A DNA stretch of 50,141 nt from Zoogloeaceae bacterium. GTDB taxonomy: Bacteria; Pseudomonadota; Gammaproteobacteria; Burkholderiales; Rhodocyclaceae. Location of the stretch: assembly GCA_031277315.1 (NCBI GenBank), contig JAITMP010000028.1, positions 1 through 50,141 of the forward strand, written 5' to 3'. This document shows, piece by piece, positions 1 through 10,833 of this stretch (the first letter of the stretch is position 1; every line of letters begins with the position of its first letter). Under the pieces are notes generated by a model. It saw only the letters and a program-made list of their open reading frames with translations. It was not told where the DNA came from and did no database searches. Made by a program: the position numbers and the translations under genes.

Positions 1-10
1 CCCGCCCCAG

Positions 11-34
11 CCCTCCCCCGCAAGCGGGGGCGGG
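11..34. repeat. 24-bp GC palindrome, copy 1
   Basis: Eleven-base arms CCCTCCCCCGC and GCGGGGGCGGG flank a two-base AA loop, with one arm mismatch. It belongs to the same family as the two better copies in front of ftsH (4413-4436 and 4504-4527). It sits in the noncoding stretch before the ABC ATPase gene. The rest of positions 1-74 shows no gene: only a seven-codon open frame (49-69) is visible. Confidence 0.6.
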
Positions 35-74
35 GGCAAGATCGGCGCATGACCCTGCCGGACACCTGAAACCC

Positions 75-1804
<1,730 letters not shown>

Positions 1805-1808
<4 letters not shown>

Positions 1809-3190
1809 CGATGCTTTTCACCGGCGGCCGCGTCTTCGACGGCCTGGGCAGGACCCTGGACGGCCACGCCGTGCTGATCCAGGGCGGCGAGATCGCCCGC
1901 GTCGCGCCCGCCGGCGAATTCGACGGCTACGCGGGCCGCAAGATCGACACCACGGGCATGACGTTGATGCCCGGCCTGGGCGACTGTCACGTGCATCTGG
2001 TCTACACCGGCGGCGCCGATCCCAACGGCATCCTCGGCAAACAGTCGCCGGGAGAAATCACGCTGACCGCGCTGGCGAATGCCCAGGCCGAGCTCCAGGG
2101 CGGCGTCACCGCCGTGCGCGACTGCGGCGGCAAGGATTACCTTGAGCTCACCGTGCGCAACGCCATCGCGCGCGGCGTTTTCGTGGGGCCGACGATTCGC
2201 GCCGCCGGGCGCATGATCTGCATGACGGGCGGCCACGGCAACCGCCTGGCGCGCGTGGCCGACGGCGTCGACGACGTGATCCGGGCCGTGCGCGAGCAGG
2301 TGCACGCCGGCTGCGACCTGGTGAAGATGATGGCCACGGGCGGCGTGGTCACGCCGGGCGTCAATCCGATGGACGCGCACTACACCGCCGAGGAAATGCG
2401 CGCCGGCCTGCACGAGGCCAAGCGTTTCCACAAGAGCACGGCCAGCCACGCGCAGGGCACCGAAGGCATCCTCAACGCCGTGCGCGGCGGCGTCGACTCG
2501 ATCGAGCACGGCATCTTCATGGACGACGAATGCCTGCGCGAAATGCTTGAGCGCCAGACCTACCTGGTGCCGACCATCGCCGCTCTGCGCAACATCCTGG
2601 ACAACGCCGACAAGGGCATCCCGGACTACATGGTGGAAAAGACCCGCGGCGTGGCCGAACGCCACCGCGAGTCGTTCAGGATGTACTACCGGGCGGGCGG
2701 CCGCATCGCGATGGGCACCGACGCCGGCACGCCCTACAACCTGCACGGCGAGAACGCGATGGAACTGGCCTACATGGTCGATTTCGGCATGGCGCCGGTC
2801 GACGCCCTGATCGCCGGCACGTCCCGCGCGCATGACCTCATGGGCCTGGTCAACGCGGGCCGCATCCTCAAGGGGGCGCTGGCCGACCTGCTGCTGGTCA
2901 AGGGCGATCCGACGCGGGACATCGACTGCGTCGCCAAGCGGGTCAATCATGTGGCGGTGTTCAAGGGCGGCGTACCGGTCATGGTCGAAACGGGCCGTTA
3001 CGGCTCGAAAAGCGAGGTCCTGCGCGAAGGCGTACGGCTGATTCAGGACCGCGAGACCCGTCTGGCCGCGCTCGATGCGGTGATCGAACGCGGCATCGCC
3101 GACTCCGACGCGGGCCGGGGCAAATCCGCCGAGGAAGTCTTCGACCGGCTCGAAGCCAAGTATCAGGCGCTGGCGAAGGGCCAGACGTGA
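1805..3190 (+). CDS. Metal-dependent amidohydrolase (imidazolonepropionase/prolidase-like)
   Basis: The product is a 461-residue amidohydrolase-superfamily enzyme with a TIM barrel and composite beta domain. Visible metal ligands are His62 and His64 (CHVHL), a likely carboxylated Lys174 (DLVKMMATGG), His215 (ASHAQG), His235 (IEHGIF) and the barrel Asp306 (GTDAGTP). This pattern matches the binuclear-zinc subgroup that includes Xaa-Pro dipeptidase-like and related cyclic-amide hydrolases. A much longer open frame starts at 578, but it runs through the ABC gene in another frame and is composition-driven. The ATG at 1805 is preferred because it overlaps the ATPase stop and begins with the family's normal N-terminal beta domain. 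Coupling to a peptide-type importer suggests that it hydrolyses an imported peptide or amide, which is inference. Confidence 0.85.
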
Positions 3191-3269
3191 TCCACGTCCT
3201 GCACGGCGCGCGCGACTATGGCGCGATCCTGTTTCCGCCGGACTGAATACCCGCCGCCGTGCCGGAACC

Positions 3270-3749
3270 TTAATCCGCCTGCCGCCGTTTCTTCACCGAC
3301 ACCGGCTTGCGCGCCTTGGCCCGCTTGACCTTGCCGCCGGCGGTCAGGCGTTGGTTGCCGAGTACGCGCAGGGTCTTGATTTCGGGACGCTGGCCGCCGC
3401 GCTGGCTGTATTGGATGACCTTGACGTCGCGCGGGCCGGGCATCCGGTTTTCGTCGTCGGCGCGTTCCTTCTCGGGCATCGGGCGCCACAGGACGAGCAG
3501 CTTGCCGATGTGCTGGATCGGCGCGGCGTTCAGGTCGTCGGCCAGCGTCTGGAGCATGGCTTCGCGCGCGGCCCGGTCGTCGGAGAACACGCGCACCTTG
3601 ATCAGGGCGTGGGCTTTCAGCGCGGCGTCGGCTTCCTTCTTCACGGCTGGGGTCAGGCCCTCGTTGCCGATCATGACGATCGGGTCGAGGTGGTGCGCCT
3701 GCGCGCGATGGGCCTTGCGTTGCGCGGGGGTCAGTTCAATGGCGGGCAT
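3270..3749 (-). CDS. yhbY: YhbY/CRS1-YhbY (CRM) domain RNA-binding protein
   Basis: The 159-residue protein opens with a CRM domain over roughly residues 1-95, with the family hallmarks [16 protein letters not shown] and a GNEGLT loop, which is the GxxG-type RNA-binding turn. YhbY associates with pre-50S ribosomal particles. The C-terminal 60 residues form a basic, Arg/Lys-rich tail that E. coli YhbY (about 97 residues) lacks; such tails are usual in betaproteobacteria. The start at 3749 is chosen over an in-frame ATG at 3803, because the family sequence begins at MPAIELT and the longer version would run into rlmE. The gene is divergent from rlmE with 19 bp between the start codons, the same arrangement as in E. 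coli. Confidence 0.9.
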   Translation of the reverse strand: MPAIELTPAQRKAHRAQAHHLDPIVMIGNEGLTPAVKKEADAALKAHALIKVRVFSDDRAAREAMLQTLADDLNAAPIQHIGKLLVLWRPMPEKERADDENRMPGPRDVKVIQYSQRGGQRPEIKTLRVLGNQRLTAGGKVKRAKARKPVSVKKRRQAD

Positions 3750-3768
3750 CGCCGTATTATCGAGGCCG

Positions 3769-4401
3769 ATGAGCCCGAAATCGAAATCCGGAAAGGTCAA
3801 CAAGGCGTGGCTCCACGACCACGTGAACGACCCCTACGTCAAGCTCGCCGCCAAGGAAGGCTACCGCTCGCGCGCGGCCTACAAGCTCAGGGAAATCGAC
3901 GACAGCCTGGGTTTGATCAAGCCCGGCGATCTGGTGGTCGATCTGGGCGCGTCGCCGGGCGCCTGGAGCCAGTACCTGCGGCGCAAGCTTGGGGCCGGCG
4001 GCGCCGTCGTCGCGCTGGACATCCTGCCGATGGAGCCGATCGAAGGCGTCACCTTCCTGCAGGGCGATTTCCGCGAAGCCGAGGTGCTCGACCGGCTCGC
4101 CGCCGCGCTGGAAGGCCGCAAAGCCGACGTCGTGGTGTCGGACATGGCGCCGAATCTGTCGGGGATCGCCTCGGCCGACGCGGCGCGCGTGGCGCACCTG
4201 ATCGAACTGGCGATCGACTTCGCGCGCGGCCACCTCGAACCCGGCGGGGCGCTGGTGGCCAAGCTGTTTCATGGCGGCGGCTACGACGAACTCGCCAGCC
4301 TGTTCAGAAGCAACTTCCGCGTGGTCAAGCCCTTCAAGCCCAAGGCGTCGCGCGGCCGGTCGGCGGAGACCTTCTTGGTGGGGATGGGGCTTCAAAGGTG
4401 A
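3769..4401 (+). CDS. rlmE: 23S rRNA (U2552-2'-O) methyltransferase RlmE/FtsJ
   Basis: The enzyme transfers a methyl group from SAM to the ribose of U2552 in the 23S A-loop, a late step of 50S assembly. At 210 residues it matches the family length (E. coli 209). The Rossmann SAM motif is [13 protein letters not shown] (residues 56-68). The K-D-K-E catalytic tetrad is visible as Lys39 (AAYK), Asp125 (VSDMAP), Lys165 (VAKLF) and Glu200 (RSAET). The ATG at 3769 is chosen because family similarity starts there. An open frame extends upstream to 3307, but only through the antisense of yhbY. A TATTAT hexamer at 3755-3760 lies only 8 bases before the start codon, so a nearly leaderless transcript is possible. 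Confidence 0.95.
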   Translation: MSPKSKSGKVNKAWLHDHVNDPYVKLAAKEGYRSRAAYKLREIDDSLGLIKPGDLVVDLGASPGAWSQYLRRKLGAGGAVVALDILPMEPIEGVTFLQGDFREAEVLDRLAAALEGRKADVVVSDMAPNLSGIASADAARVAHLIELAIDFARGHLEPGGALVAKLFHGGGYDELASLFRSNFRVVKPFKPKASRGRSAETFLVGMGLQR

Positions 4402-4412
4402 CCGTCTTTGCC

Positions 4413-4436
4413 CCCTCCCCCGCTTGCGGGGGAGGG
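4413..4436. repeat. 24-bp GC palindrome, copy 2
   Basis: This is a perfect inverted repeat with arms CCCTCCCCCGC and GCGGGGGAGGG around a TT loop, beginning 12 bases after the rlmE stop. It could fold as a very stable hairpin in either strand. There is no T-run after it, so it is not a standard intrinsic terminator. Confidence 0.8.
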
Positions 4437-4503
4437 TTGGGGAGGGGGGATGCCGCGCTGAAATGAGCGATGCGTTGACGATGCGCCGCTGCCCCCATCC
4501 CAA

Positions 4504-4527
4504 CCTTCCCCCGTGAACGGGGGAAGG
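4504..4527. repeat. 24-bp GC palindrome, copy 3
   Basis: This is a perfect inverted repeat with arms CCTTCCCCCGT and ACGGGGGAAGG around a GA loop. Relative to copy 2 it carries compensatory changes in both arms (CCCT to CCTT with AGGG to AAGG, and GC to GT with GC to AC). This indicates that the folded form, not just the sequence, is conserved. Confidence 0.8.
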
Positions 4528-4539
4528 AGTGAGCAGCCC

Positions 4540-4560
4540 GCCTCCCGCGCGGGGGGAGGC
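4540..4560. repeat. Degenerate GC palindrome
   Basis: Arms GCCTCCC and GGGAGGC flank a GC-only centre, immediately after copy 3. It may be a shortened or rearranged relative of the 24-bp palindromes. Confidence 0.45.
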
Positions 4561-4673
4561 AGCAAAAACCGGGTAAAACCGCTTGCATATCATGGCCGCC
4601 ATGAGGTAACAGAGGTTGAAAAGCCTAAAATAACCCCCTTTTCCGTACCACGCGTTTTTGACTGGAGCTTGGT

Positions 4674-6575
4674 TTGAACAATCAGTGGTTTTCCAAAGTG
4701 GCCGTCTGGCTCGTCATCGCGATGGTGTTGTTCACTGTGTTCAAGCAGTTCGACCCTCGCGGCGTCGCCAGCGCCAGCAACATGGGGTACTCGGATTTCC
4801 TGGAAGAAGTCCGCAACAACCGGATCAAGAGCGCCACCATCCAGGAAGGCCCCAACGGCAGCGAGATCGTGGCCGTCACCACCGACGACCGCCGCATCCG
4901 CACCACCGCCACCTACCTCGACCGCGGACTGGTCGGCGACCTGATCGCCAACAACGTCAAGTTCGACGTCAAGCCGCGCGAGGAAGGCTCGCTCTTGATG
5001 ACGCTGCTCGTGAGCTGGGGGCCGATGCTGCTGCTGATCGGCGTCTGGGTCTATTTCATGCGGCAGATGCAGGGCGGCGGCAAGGGCGGCGCGTTCAGCT
5101 TCGGCAAGAGCAAGGCGCGGATGCTCGACGAGAGCAACAACCAGGTCACGTTCGCCGACGTCGCCGGCTGCGACGAGGCCAAGGAAGAAGTCAAGGAAGT
5201 CGTCGATTTCCTGAAAGACCCGGCCAAGTTCCAGAAGCTGGGCGGGCGCATCCCGCGCGGCTTGCTGCTGGTCGGCCCGCCGGGCACCGGCAAGACGCTG
5301 CTGGCCAAGGGCATCGCCGGCGAAGCCAAGGTGCCGTTCTTCTCGATCTCCGGCTCCGACTTCGTTGAAATGTTCGTCGGCGTCGGCGCGGCGCGCGTGC
5401 GCGACATGTTCGAGAACGCCAAGAAGAACGCGCCGTGCATCATCTTCATCGACGAAATCGACGCCGTGGGCCGCCAGCGCGGCGCCGGCCTGGGCGGCGG
5501 CAACGACGAGCGCGAGCAGACGCTCAACCAGATGCTCGTCGAGATGGACGGCTTCGAGACCAACCTCGGCGTGATCGTGGTGGCGGCGACCAACCGGCCC
5601 GACATCCTCGATTCGGCGCTGCTGCGCCCGGGGCGTTTCGACCGCCAGGTCTACGTGACGCTGCCCGACATCCGCGGTCGCGAGCAGATCCTGGGCGTGC
5701 ACATGCGCAAGGTGCCGCTGGGGCCGGACGTCAACGCCAACGTGATCGCGCGCGGCACGCCGGGCATGTCGGGCGCCGACCTCGCCAATCTCTGCAACGA
5801 GGCCGCGCTGATGGCGGCGCGCCGCAATGCGCGCGTGGTCGAAATGCAGGACTTCGAGAAGGCCAAGGACAAGATCTTCATGGGTCCCGAGCGCAAGAGC
5901 ATGGTGATGCCCGAGGAGGAGCGCCGCAACACCGCGTATCACGAAGCCGGTCATGCGCTGATCGGCAAGCTACTGCCCAAGTGCGATCCGGTACACAAGG
6001 TGACGATCATCCCGCGCGGCCGCGCCCTCGGCGTCACCATGCAATTGCCCGAGCAGGACCGCTACAGCCAGGACCGCGAGCGCCTCCTCAATACCATCGC
6101 CGTGCTTTTCGGTGGCCGCATCGCCGAGGAAATCTTCATGCACCAGATGACCACCGGCGCTTCCAACGATTTCGAGCGCGCCACCGACATCGCCCGCCGC
6201 ATGGTGACGCAGTGGGGCATGTCGGACGCCCTCGGCACGATGGTGTATGGCGAGAACGAGGGCGAGGTTTTTCTTGGCCGCTCGATCACCACCCACAAGA
6301 ACGTTTCGGAAGCGACCATGCAGCAGGTCGACGCCGAGATCCGCCGCATCATCGACGAACAGTACGCCTTGGCGCGTCGACTGATCGAGGAGAACCGCGA
6401 CAAGGTTGAAACCATGACCCGCGCCCTGCTCGAATGGGAAACGCTCGACGCCGACCAGATCAAGGACATCATGGCCGGCAAGCCGCCGCGCGAGCCGAAG
6501 CGTCCCGCGCCGCCGGCCAGCGCCCCCGCTGACGATGCGCCGGGCGCCGCGCCCAACGCGGCGGCGCCGGTTTAG
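4674..6575 (+). CDS. ftsH: ATP-dependent zinc metalloprotease FtsH
   Basis: FtsH is a membrane-anchored AAA+ protease that degrades unassembled membrane proteins and short-lived regulators such as LpxC and sigma-32 homologues. The 633-residue chain has two N-terminal membrane segments (about residues 8-25 and 105-122) around a periplasmic region. The AAA module has Walker A GPPGTGKT near residue 200, Walker B with FIDEIDA, and the pore motif FVG. The zinc protease site HEAGH lies near residue 423. The start is TTG at 4674, preceded by GGAG at 4664-4667; it gives the normal family N-terminus MNN and a usual length. The tail beyond about residue 605 is Pro/Ala-rich and probably disordered. Synteny with rlmE upstream and folP-glmM downstream matches proteobacteria generally. 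Confidence 0.97.
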   Translation: MNNQWFSKVAVWLVIAMVLFTVFKQFDPRGVASASNMGYSDFLEEVRNNRIKSATIQEGPNGSEIVAVTTDDRRIRTTATYLDRGLVGDLIANNVKFDVKPREEGSLLMTLLVSWGPMLLLIGVWVYFMRQMQGGGKGGAFSFGKSKARMLDESNNQVTFADVAGCDEAKEEVKEVVDFLKDPAKFQKLGGRIPRGLLLVGPPGTGKTLLAKGIAGEAKVPFFSISGSDFVEMFVGVGAARVRDMFENAKKNAPCIIFIDEIDAVGRQRGAGLGGGNDEREQTLNQMLVEMDGFETNLGVIVVAATNRPDILDSALLRPGRFDRQVYVTLPDIRGREQILGVHMRKVPLGPDVNANVIARGTPGMSGADLANLCNEAALMAARRNARVVEMQDFEKAKDKIFMGPERKSMVMPEEERRNTAYHEAGHALIGKLLPKCDPVHKVTIIPRGRALGVTMQLPEQDRYSQDRERLLNTIAVLFGGRIAEEIFMHQMTTGASNDFERATDIARRMVTQWGMSDALGTMVYGENEGEVFLGRSITTHKNVSEATMQQVDAEIRRIIDEQYALARRLIEENRDKVETMTRALLEWETLDADQIKDIMAGKPPREPKRPAPPASAPADDAPGAAPNAAAPV

Positions 6576-6593
6576 GCAGATTTCATCAAACAA

Positions 6594-6629
6594 AGGCCGG
6601 GCCGGGCGACCGCTCCGGCCTGTTTTTTT
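6594..6629 (+). terminator. Rho-independent terminator after ftsH
   Basis: Stem arms AGGCCGG (6594-6600) and CCGGCCT (6615-6621) are followed by a seven-T run at 6623-6629. It lies 18 bases after the ftsH stop and ends one base before the folP start codon. It therefore either separates ftsH from folP transcription or attenuates readthrough. Confidence 0.8.
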
Positions 6630-6630
6630 C

Positions 6631-7464
6631 ATGGCAAGCCATCTCGTTTGCGGTTCGTTCCGCCTGTCCCTTGAGCGCCCGCTCGTGATGGGCATCGTGA
6701 ACGTGACGCCGGATTCGTTTTCCGACGGCGGCCGTCATTTCGGCGCGGCACAAGCCATTGCGCATGCCCGCCGGCTGGCGGCGGCGGGCGCGGATATTCT
6801 CGACATCGGCGGCGAATCCTCGCGGCCGGGCGCGCAATCCGTTTCCGTGGCGGAAGAATTGCGCCGCGTCCTGCCGGTGATTGAGGCGCTGGCCGGCGGC
6901 GGCATTCCGCTTTCGGTGGATACGGTCAAGCCGGAGGTGATGCGGCGCGCGGCGGCGGCGGGCGCCGCGATCATCAACGATATCGCCGCCCTGCAAGCGC
7001 CGGGCGCGCTCGAAGCGGCGGCGGCGTCCGGCGCGGCGGTCTGCCTGATGCACATGCAGGGCGAGCCGCACACCATGCAGGCCGATCCGCGCTATGACGA
7101 CGTGGTGATGGAAGCGCGCGCATTTCTTGCCCGCCGCGTGGCGGCGGCGCGGGCGGCGGGCATTGCCGCCGAACGTCTCATCGTCGACCCCGGCTTTGGT
7201 TTCGGCAAACGGCTGGAACATAATCTGGCCCTGCTGCGGCAGCTTGGCCGCTTCAGCGATCTTGGCGCCGCCGTGATGGCGGGCCTGTCGCGCAAATCAA
7301 TGCTCGGCGAGATCACCGGCAGGGCAGCAGGCCGGCGTCAGGCGGCAAGCGTCGCCGCCGCGCTCCTCGCCGCGCAGAATGGCGCTAAAATCCTGCGCGT
7401 TCATGACGTGGCGGCAACGCGGGACGCGCTCGCCGTCTGGCAGGCTGTCGCCGCACAGGAGTGA
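6631..7464 (+). CDS. folP: Dihydropteroate synthase
   Basis: The enzyme condenses p-aminobenzoate with 6-hydroxymethyl-dihydropterin pyrophosphate in folate synthesis and is the sulfonamide target. The 277-residue TIM barrel shows the classic signatures [12 protein letters not shown] (about residues 23-34), [29 protein letters not shown] and GLSRKS. The ATG at 6631 is chosen because it gives the family N-terminus, with about 20 residues before the VNVTPDSF motif. It has no Shine-Dalgarno sequence, since the T-run of a terminator occupies that place. An in-frame ATG at 6535 inside the end of ftsH would add a 32-residue basic extension unlike the family. The stop overlaps the glmM ribosome-binding site. 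Confidence 0.95.
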   Translation: MASHLVCGSFRLSLERPLVMGIVNVTPDSFSDGGRHFGAAQAIAHARRLAAAGADILDIGGESSRPGAQSVSVAEELRRVLPVIEALAGGGIPLSVDTVKPEVMRRAAAAGAAIINDIAALQAPGALEAAAASGAAVCLMHMQGEPHTMQADPRYDDVVMEARAFLARRVAAARAAGIAAERLIVDPGFGFGKRLEHNLALLRQLGRFSDLGAAVMAGLSRKSMLGEITGRAAGRRQAASVAAALLAAQNGAKILRVHDVAATRDALAVWQAVAAQE

Positions 7465-7469
7465 AAACC

Positions 7470-8819
7470 ATGACTCGAAAATATTTCGGCACCGACGGCG
7501 TGCGCGGCACGGTCGGCGAGACGCCCATCACGCCTGATTTCGTCATGCGTCTGGGCTACGCCGCCGGCGCCACCTTGACGGCCGGCCATGCCGGCGAAGG
7601 CGAGCATCCGGTGGTGCTGATCGGCAAGGACACACGCATTTCCGGTTACATGCTGGAGGCGGCGCTGGAAGCCGGTTTTGCCGCGGCGGGGGTGGATGTC
7701 ATGCTGACCGGGCCGCTGCCGACGCCGGCGGTGGCTTATCTGACGCGCGCGCTGCGCTTGCAGGCCGGCGTGGTTATCTCGGCCTCGCACAATCCTTATC
7801 CCGATAACGGCATCAAGTTTTTTTCCGCCGCCGGCACCAAGCTGCCCGACGCGCTGGAGGCGAAAATCGAAGCGCGGCTGTCGCAGCCGATGGGTTGCGT
7901 TGCGCCGGGCCGGCTCGGCAAGGCGCGGCGGGTCGACGACGCGGCGGGCCGCTATATCGAATTCTGCAAGAGCACTTTCCCCAACGAACTCGATCTGCGC
8001 GGCCTCAGGATGGTGGTCGACTGCGCGCACGGCGCGGCGTACCACATCGCGCCGAAGGTGTTCCATGAACTGGGCGCGGAAGTGCATGCCATCGGCGCCG
8101 CGCCGAACGGCCTCAACATCAACGACAGCGTCGGCGCGACTTCGCCGCAGGCGCTGCAAGAGGCGGTGGTGGCGCAGGGGGCGGATATCGGCGTCGCGCT
8201 CGACGGCGATGGCGACCGTCTCATGATGGTCGATGCAGAGGGGCGTCTCTACGACGGCGACCAGTTGCTCTACGTCATTGCCCGCAGCCGCCTCGCCAAC
8301 GGCGGTCTGGCCGGCGTGGCCGGCACGCAGATGACCAATCTCGGCATGGAACATGCGCTGGCGAAGCTGGGCGTGCCGTTCGCGCGCGCCAAGGTTGGCG
8401 ACCGCTATGTGCTGGAAGCCCTCATCGAGCGCGGCTGGAAGCTGGGCGGCGAAAACTCCGGCCACATCATCTGTCTCGATCGTCATACCAGCGGGGACGG
8501 CATCGTCTCGGCCCTGCAAGTGCTGGCGGCGCTGCGCTTGCAGCAAGCGACGCTTGCGGGCGCGTGCGCCGACCTGACGCTCTACCCGCAGACGCTTCTC
8601 AACGTCCGCTTGCCCGGCGGCTTCGACTGGCAGCGGCATCCCGAAATCGAAGCGGCGCGCCTTGCCGCCGAAAAGGAATTGGGCGAGGCTGGCCGCGTGC
8701 TGTTGCGGCCTTCCGGCACCGAGCCGCTGCTGCGCGTGATGGTCGAAGGCCGCGAGGCGCGGCAGGTCGCCAGTCTGGCGCAAAGCATCGCCGAGGCCGT
8801 CCGGCGCGTGGCGGCGTGA
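7470..8819 (+). CDS. glmM: Phosphoglucosamine mutase
   Basis: GlmM converts glucosamine-6-phosphate to glucosamine-1-phosphate, feeding UDP-GlcNAc for peptidoglycan and LPS. The 449-residue product has the normal length (E. coli 445). Motifs are the N-terminal YFGTDGVRG, the phosphoserine loop [11 protein letters not shown] near residue 105, the Mg-binding loop DGDGDR near 245, the sugar-binding GGENSGH, and the C-terminal phosphate loop RPSGTEP near 412. The ATG at 7470 is preferred over an in-frame GTG at 7461 because AGGAG at 7457-7461 sits eight bases before it. The start lies just past the folP stop, so the two genes are likely co-transcribed. Confidence 0.97.
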   Translation: MTRKYFGTDGVRGTVGETPITPDFVMRLGYAAGATLTAGHAGEGEHPVVLIGKDTRISGYMLEAALEAGFAAAGVDVMLTGPLPTPAVAYLTRALRLQAGVVISASHNPYPDNGIKFFSAAGTKLPDALEAKIEARLSQPMGCVAPGRLGKARRVDDAAGRYIEFCKSTFPNELDLRGLRMVVDCAHGAAYHIAPKVFHELGAEVHAIGAAPNGLNINDSVGATSPQALQEAVVAQGADIGVALDGDGDRLMMVDAEGRLYDGDQLLYVIARSRLANGGLAGVAGTQMTNLGMEHALAKLGVPFARAKVGDRYVLEALIERGWKLGGENSGHIICLDRHTSGDGIVSALQVLAALRLQQATLAGACADLTLYPQTLLNVRLPGGFDWQRHPEIEAARLAAEKELGEAGRVLLRPSGTEPLLRVMVEGREARQVASLAQSIAEAVRRVAA

Positions 8820-8858
8820 TCGGACTGCCGCAGCGCGCCTCCCCGGCGCCTTATCTGA

Positions 8859-8887
8859 TTGACCGAAACAGGCCCAAACGCTAAAAT
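8859..8887 (+). promoter_or_regulatory. Sigma-70-type promoter for tpiA
   Basis: A -35 box TTGACC (8859-8864) and a -10 box TAAAAT (8882-8887) are separated by exactly 17 bases. They lie between the glmM stop and the tpiA ATG at 8925, giving a leader of about 30 bases. This suggests that tpiA-secG can be transcribed independently of ftsH-folP-glmM. Confidence 0.7.
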
Positions 8888-8924
8888 CGCCGCCTTTTGA
8901 CGAACTCCGAATCCGGGCTGACGC

Positions 8925-9680
8925 ATGCGGCGCAAACTGGTGGCAGGCAACTGGAAGATGCACGGCGGTCTCTCGCGCAACCGCGACCTGCTGCAAAGCT
9001 TGGCGCAGGCCATCGGCGCGGGCGGCGGAGCCGATTACGCGGTTTGCGCCCCGTTCCCGTATCTGGCCCAGACGCAGACGTTGCTGAACGGCACGGCCAT
9101 CGCGTGGGGCGGGCAGACCTTGTCGGAACACGCCGAGGGCGCTTACACGGGAGAAGTCAGCGCCGCCATGCTGGCGGATTTCGGCTGCCGTTATGTCATC
9201 GTCGGCCACTCCGAGCGGCGCAGTCTGTATGGCGAAAGCAATCAAACCGCGGCGGTGAAATTCGTCGCTGCGGCGCGGGCCGGCCTGACCCCGATCCTGT
9301 GCCTGGGGGAAACCCTCGAACAGCGGGAAGGCAACGTCACCGAGCAGGTGATCGCGGCCCAGCTTGACGCGGTGGTCGAGACTGCCGGCGTGAGCGGTTT
9401 TGCCGGCGCCGTCATCGCTTACGAGCCGGTGTGGGCCATCGGCACCGGGCGCACCGCGACGCCGCAGCAGGCGCAGGACGTGCATGCGTTCATTCGCGCC
9501 CGCTTGGCGCGGCGCGATGCGGCGCTGGCGCAGCGTGTGCAGATTCTTTATGGCGGCAGCGTCAAGCCGCAAAACGCTGCCGAACTGTTCGGCATGGCCG
9601 ATATCGACGGCGGCCTGATCGGCGGCGCCTCGCTGGTGGCGCAGGATTTTGTGGCGATCTGCCGGGCGGCAGATCAATAA
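8925..9680 (+). CDS. tpiA: Triose-phosphate isomerase
   Basis: The enzyme interconverts dihydroxyacetone phosphate and glyceraldehyde-3-phosphate in glycolysis and gluconeogenesis. The 251-residue barrel carries the full catalytic set: Asn9 and Lys11 (NWKMH), the electrophilic His near residue 95 (VGHSERR), and the base Glu near 167 (YEPVWAIGTG). The phosphate-gripping LYGGSVKP follows. In E. coli tpiA lies elsewhere; its place between glmM and secG is common in betaproteobacteria. secG follows 23 bases downstream. Confidence 0.97.
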   Translation: MRRKLVAGNWKMHGGLSRNRDLLQSLAQAIGAGGGADYAVCAPFPYLAQTQTLLNGTAIAWGGQTLSEHAEGAYTGEVSAAMLADFGCRYVIVGHSERRSLYGESNQTAAVKFVAAARAGLTPILCLGETLEQREGNVTEQVIAAQLDAVVETAGVSGFAGAVIAYEPVWAIGTGRTATPQQAQDVHAFIRARLARRDAALAQRVQILYGGSVKPQNAAELFGMADIDGGLIGGASLVAQDFVAICRAADQ

Positions 9681-9703
9681 CTTACGCGAAGATTGGACTG
9701 GCA

Positions 9704-10066
9704 ATGGACGGCATTCTTTTTCCGCTGGCGCTTACGGTGCACATCCTGATCGGCGCGGCCATCGTCGGCCTGGTGCTGTTGCAGCACGGCAAGGGCGCCG
9801 ACATGGGCGCGGCTTTCGGCAGCGGGGCTTCGGGCAGCCTGTTTGGCGCTTCCGGCTCGGCGAATTTTCTCAGCCGCACGACGGCGGTTCTGGCGACGGT
9901 GTTTTTTCTGACCAGCCTGGGACTCAGCTATCTGGCGACGAATCGCGCACAGGCGCCGGCGAGCGTCATGGAGCAGGTAAATACCCAACCCGCCGCGCCG
10001 GCGGTTCCCGCAGCGAGCGAGCCGGCGGCGGACGAAGGTTCAAAAGCGAAGGAAATCCCGAAATAA
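9704..10066 (+). CDS. secG: Protein-export membrane protein SecG
   Basis: SecG is the small auxiliary subunit of the SecYEG translocon. The 120-residue protein has two membrane segments, about residues 5-24 and 56-76. Between them is the conserved glycine-rich cytoplasmic loop with GKGADMGAAFG and GSGASGSLFGA. The C-terminal tail is Ala/Pro-rich and acidic-basic, typical of the family in this group. A longer open frame starting at 9431 overlaps tpiA and is not used. The ATG at 9704 gives the family N-terminus. The following tRNA-Leu is the usual neighbour of secG. Confidence 0.93.
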   Translation: MDGILFPLALTVHILIGAAIVGLVLLQHGKGADMGAAFGSGASGSLFGASGSANFLSRTTAVLATVFFLTSLGLSYLATNRAQAPASVMEQVNTQPAAPAVPAASEPAADEGSKAKEIPK

Positions 10067-10251
10067 TTCCAACGGCATTTCGTTTGTATAGATAAATTGA
10101 CAAAAATAAAAGTTTTAATGTGATTTAAAGTGAAATAATTGGTGTTGCGGCGCAAAGAATGTATAATCCTTTCTTGCGTCGTCCATAAGAAAGAGACGGC
10201 TCCGCCAAGGGAGAGGGGGAGCAGCAAGCAGGGCGGAACCGTGGCTTCGAT
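10067..10251 (+). promoter_or_regulatory. AT-rich promoter region for tRNA-Leu and probably nuo
   Basis: The 185-base gap contains a conspicuous AT-rich block (about 10078-10143) in an otherwise GC-rich neighbourhood. It is followed by a consensus -10 box TATAAT at 10162-10167. The best-spaced -35 (17 bases) is TTGGTG at 10139-10144, which matches only in its first three bases. The AT-rich tract just upstream could act as an UP element, as is common for stable-RNA promoters. A TTGACA at 10097-10102 has no -10 partner at proper spacing. Confidence 0.55.
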
Positions 10252-10336
10252 GCCGACGTGGTGAAATTGGTAGACACGCTATCTTGAGGGGGTAGTGGCG
10301 AAAGCCGTGTGAGTTCGAGTCTCACCGTCGGCACCA
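10252..10336 (+). tRNA. leuU: tRNA-Leu (anticodon GAG)
   Basis: This is an 85-base class II tRNA with encoded CCA. The acceptor GCCGACG (10252-10258) pairs with CGTCGGC (10326-10332), followed by the A discriminator. The anticodon stem CTATC/GGTAG closes the loop TTGAGGG with anticodon GAG, reading CUU/CUC. The long variable arm and the T-loop TTCGAGT are intact. Its position between secG and nuoA matches the E. coli leuU context after secG. The downstream 115 bases before nuoA show no terminator, so readthrough into nuo is likely. Confidence 0.97.
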
Positions 10337-10451
10337 GGAACTTTCCGGGACCGGTTGGGCGTTGGATGGTTGGTTTGATATTTGACGCTCGTCCGGTTCG
10401 GTAAATGAGAAGGGTTCGGCGGAAAGGTTGGCAAGACCTTCCGCTCAGGCT

Positions 10452-10826
10452 ATGTTGGAAAATTATTTTCCTGTTCTTGTTTTCATACTCGTTGGCTTGG
10501 CCTTCGGGTGCATCCCCATCCTTCTCGGCTGGCTCATCGCCCCGAACCGCCCTGATAGCGAAAAGCTTTCCTCCTTCGAGTGCGGTTTCGAAGCCTTCGA
10601 GGACGCGCGCATCAAGTTCGATGTGCGCTTCTATCTGATTGCCATCATCTTTATCCTGTTCGATCTGGAAATCGCCTTCCTTTTCCCCTGGGCGGTGATC
10701 TTCAAGGACATCGTGGCGTCGGACACGATGCGACTGTTCGGTTTCTTCGAGATGATGATCTTCATCGGCATCCTGGCCATCGGCTACGTCTACGCCTGGG
10801 TCAAGGGCGCGCTGGATTGGGAGTGA
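10452..10826 (+). CDS. nuoA: NADH-quinone oxidoreductase subunit A
   Basis: NuoA is a small membrane subunit at the junction of the peripheral and membrane arms of complex I. The 124-residue protein has three membrane segments. It contains the family motif YECGFEAF-like FECGFEAF followed by [11 protein letters not shown], and the acidic [11 protein letters not shown] segment. The start at ATG 10452 gives the normal family N-terminus; an in-frame TTG at 10428 would add eight atypical residues. It is the first gene of a 14-gene operon; nuoB follows after 7 bases. Confidence 0.95.
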   Translation: MLENYFPVLVFILVGLAFGCIPILLGWLIAPNRPDSEKLSSFECGFEAFEDARIKFDVRFYLIAIIFILFDLEIAFLFPWAVIFKDIVASDTMRLFGFFEMMIFIGILAIGYVYAWVKGALDWE

Positions 10827-10833
10827 GCGGACG

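Larger units (their letters stand above)
4402..4673. other. rlmE-ftsH intergenic region with palindromes
   Basis: This 272-base gap holds no gene that I can support. Its left part is occupied by three GC palindromes (listed separately). Its right part, 4561-4673, is more AT-rich and probably carries the ftsH promoter. A TAAAAT hexamer at 4626-4631 is a possible -10 box, but I see no convincing -35 at a standard distance. The ftsH ribosome-binding sequence GGAG lies at 4664-4667. Confidence 0.5.

Noticed and set aside
10097-10125. TTGACA as the -35 of a second promoter before tRNA-Leu
   Set aside because: No acceptable -10 hexamer occurs 16-18 bases downstream.
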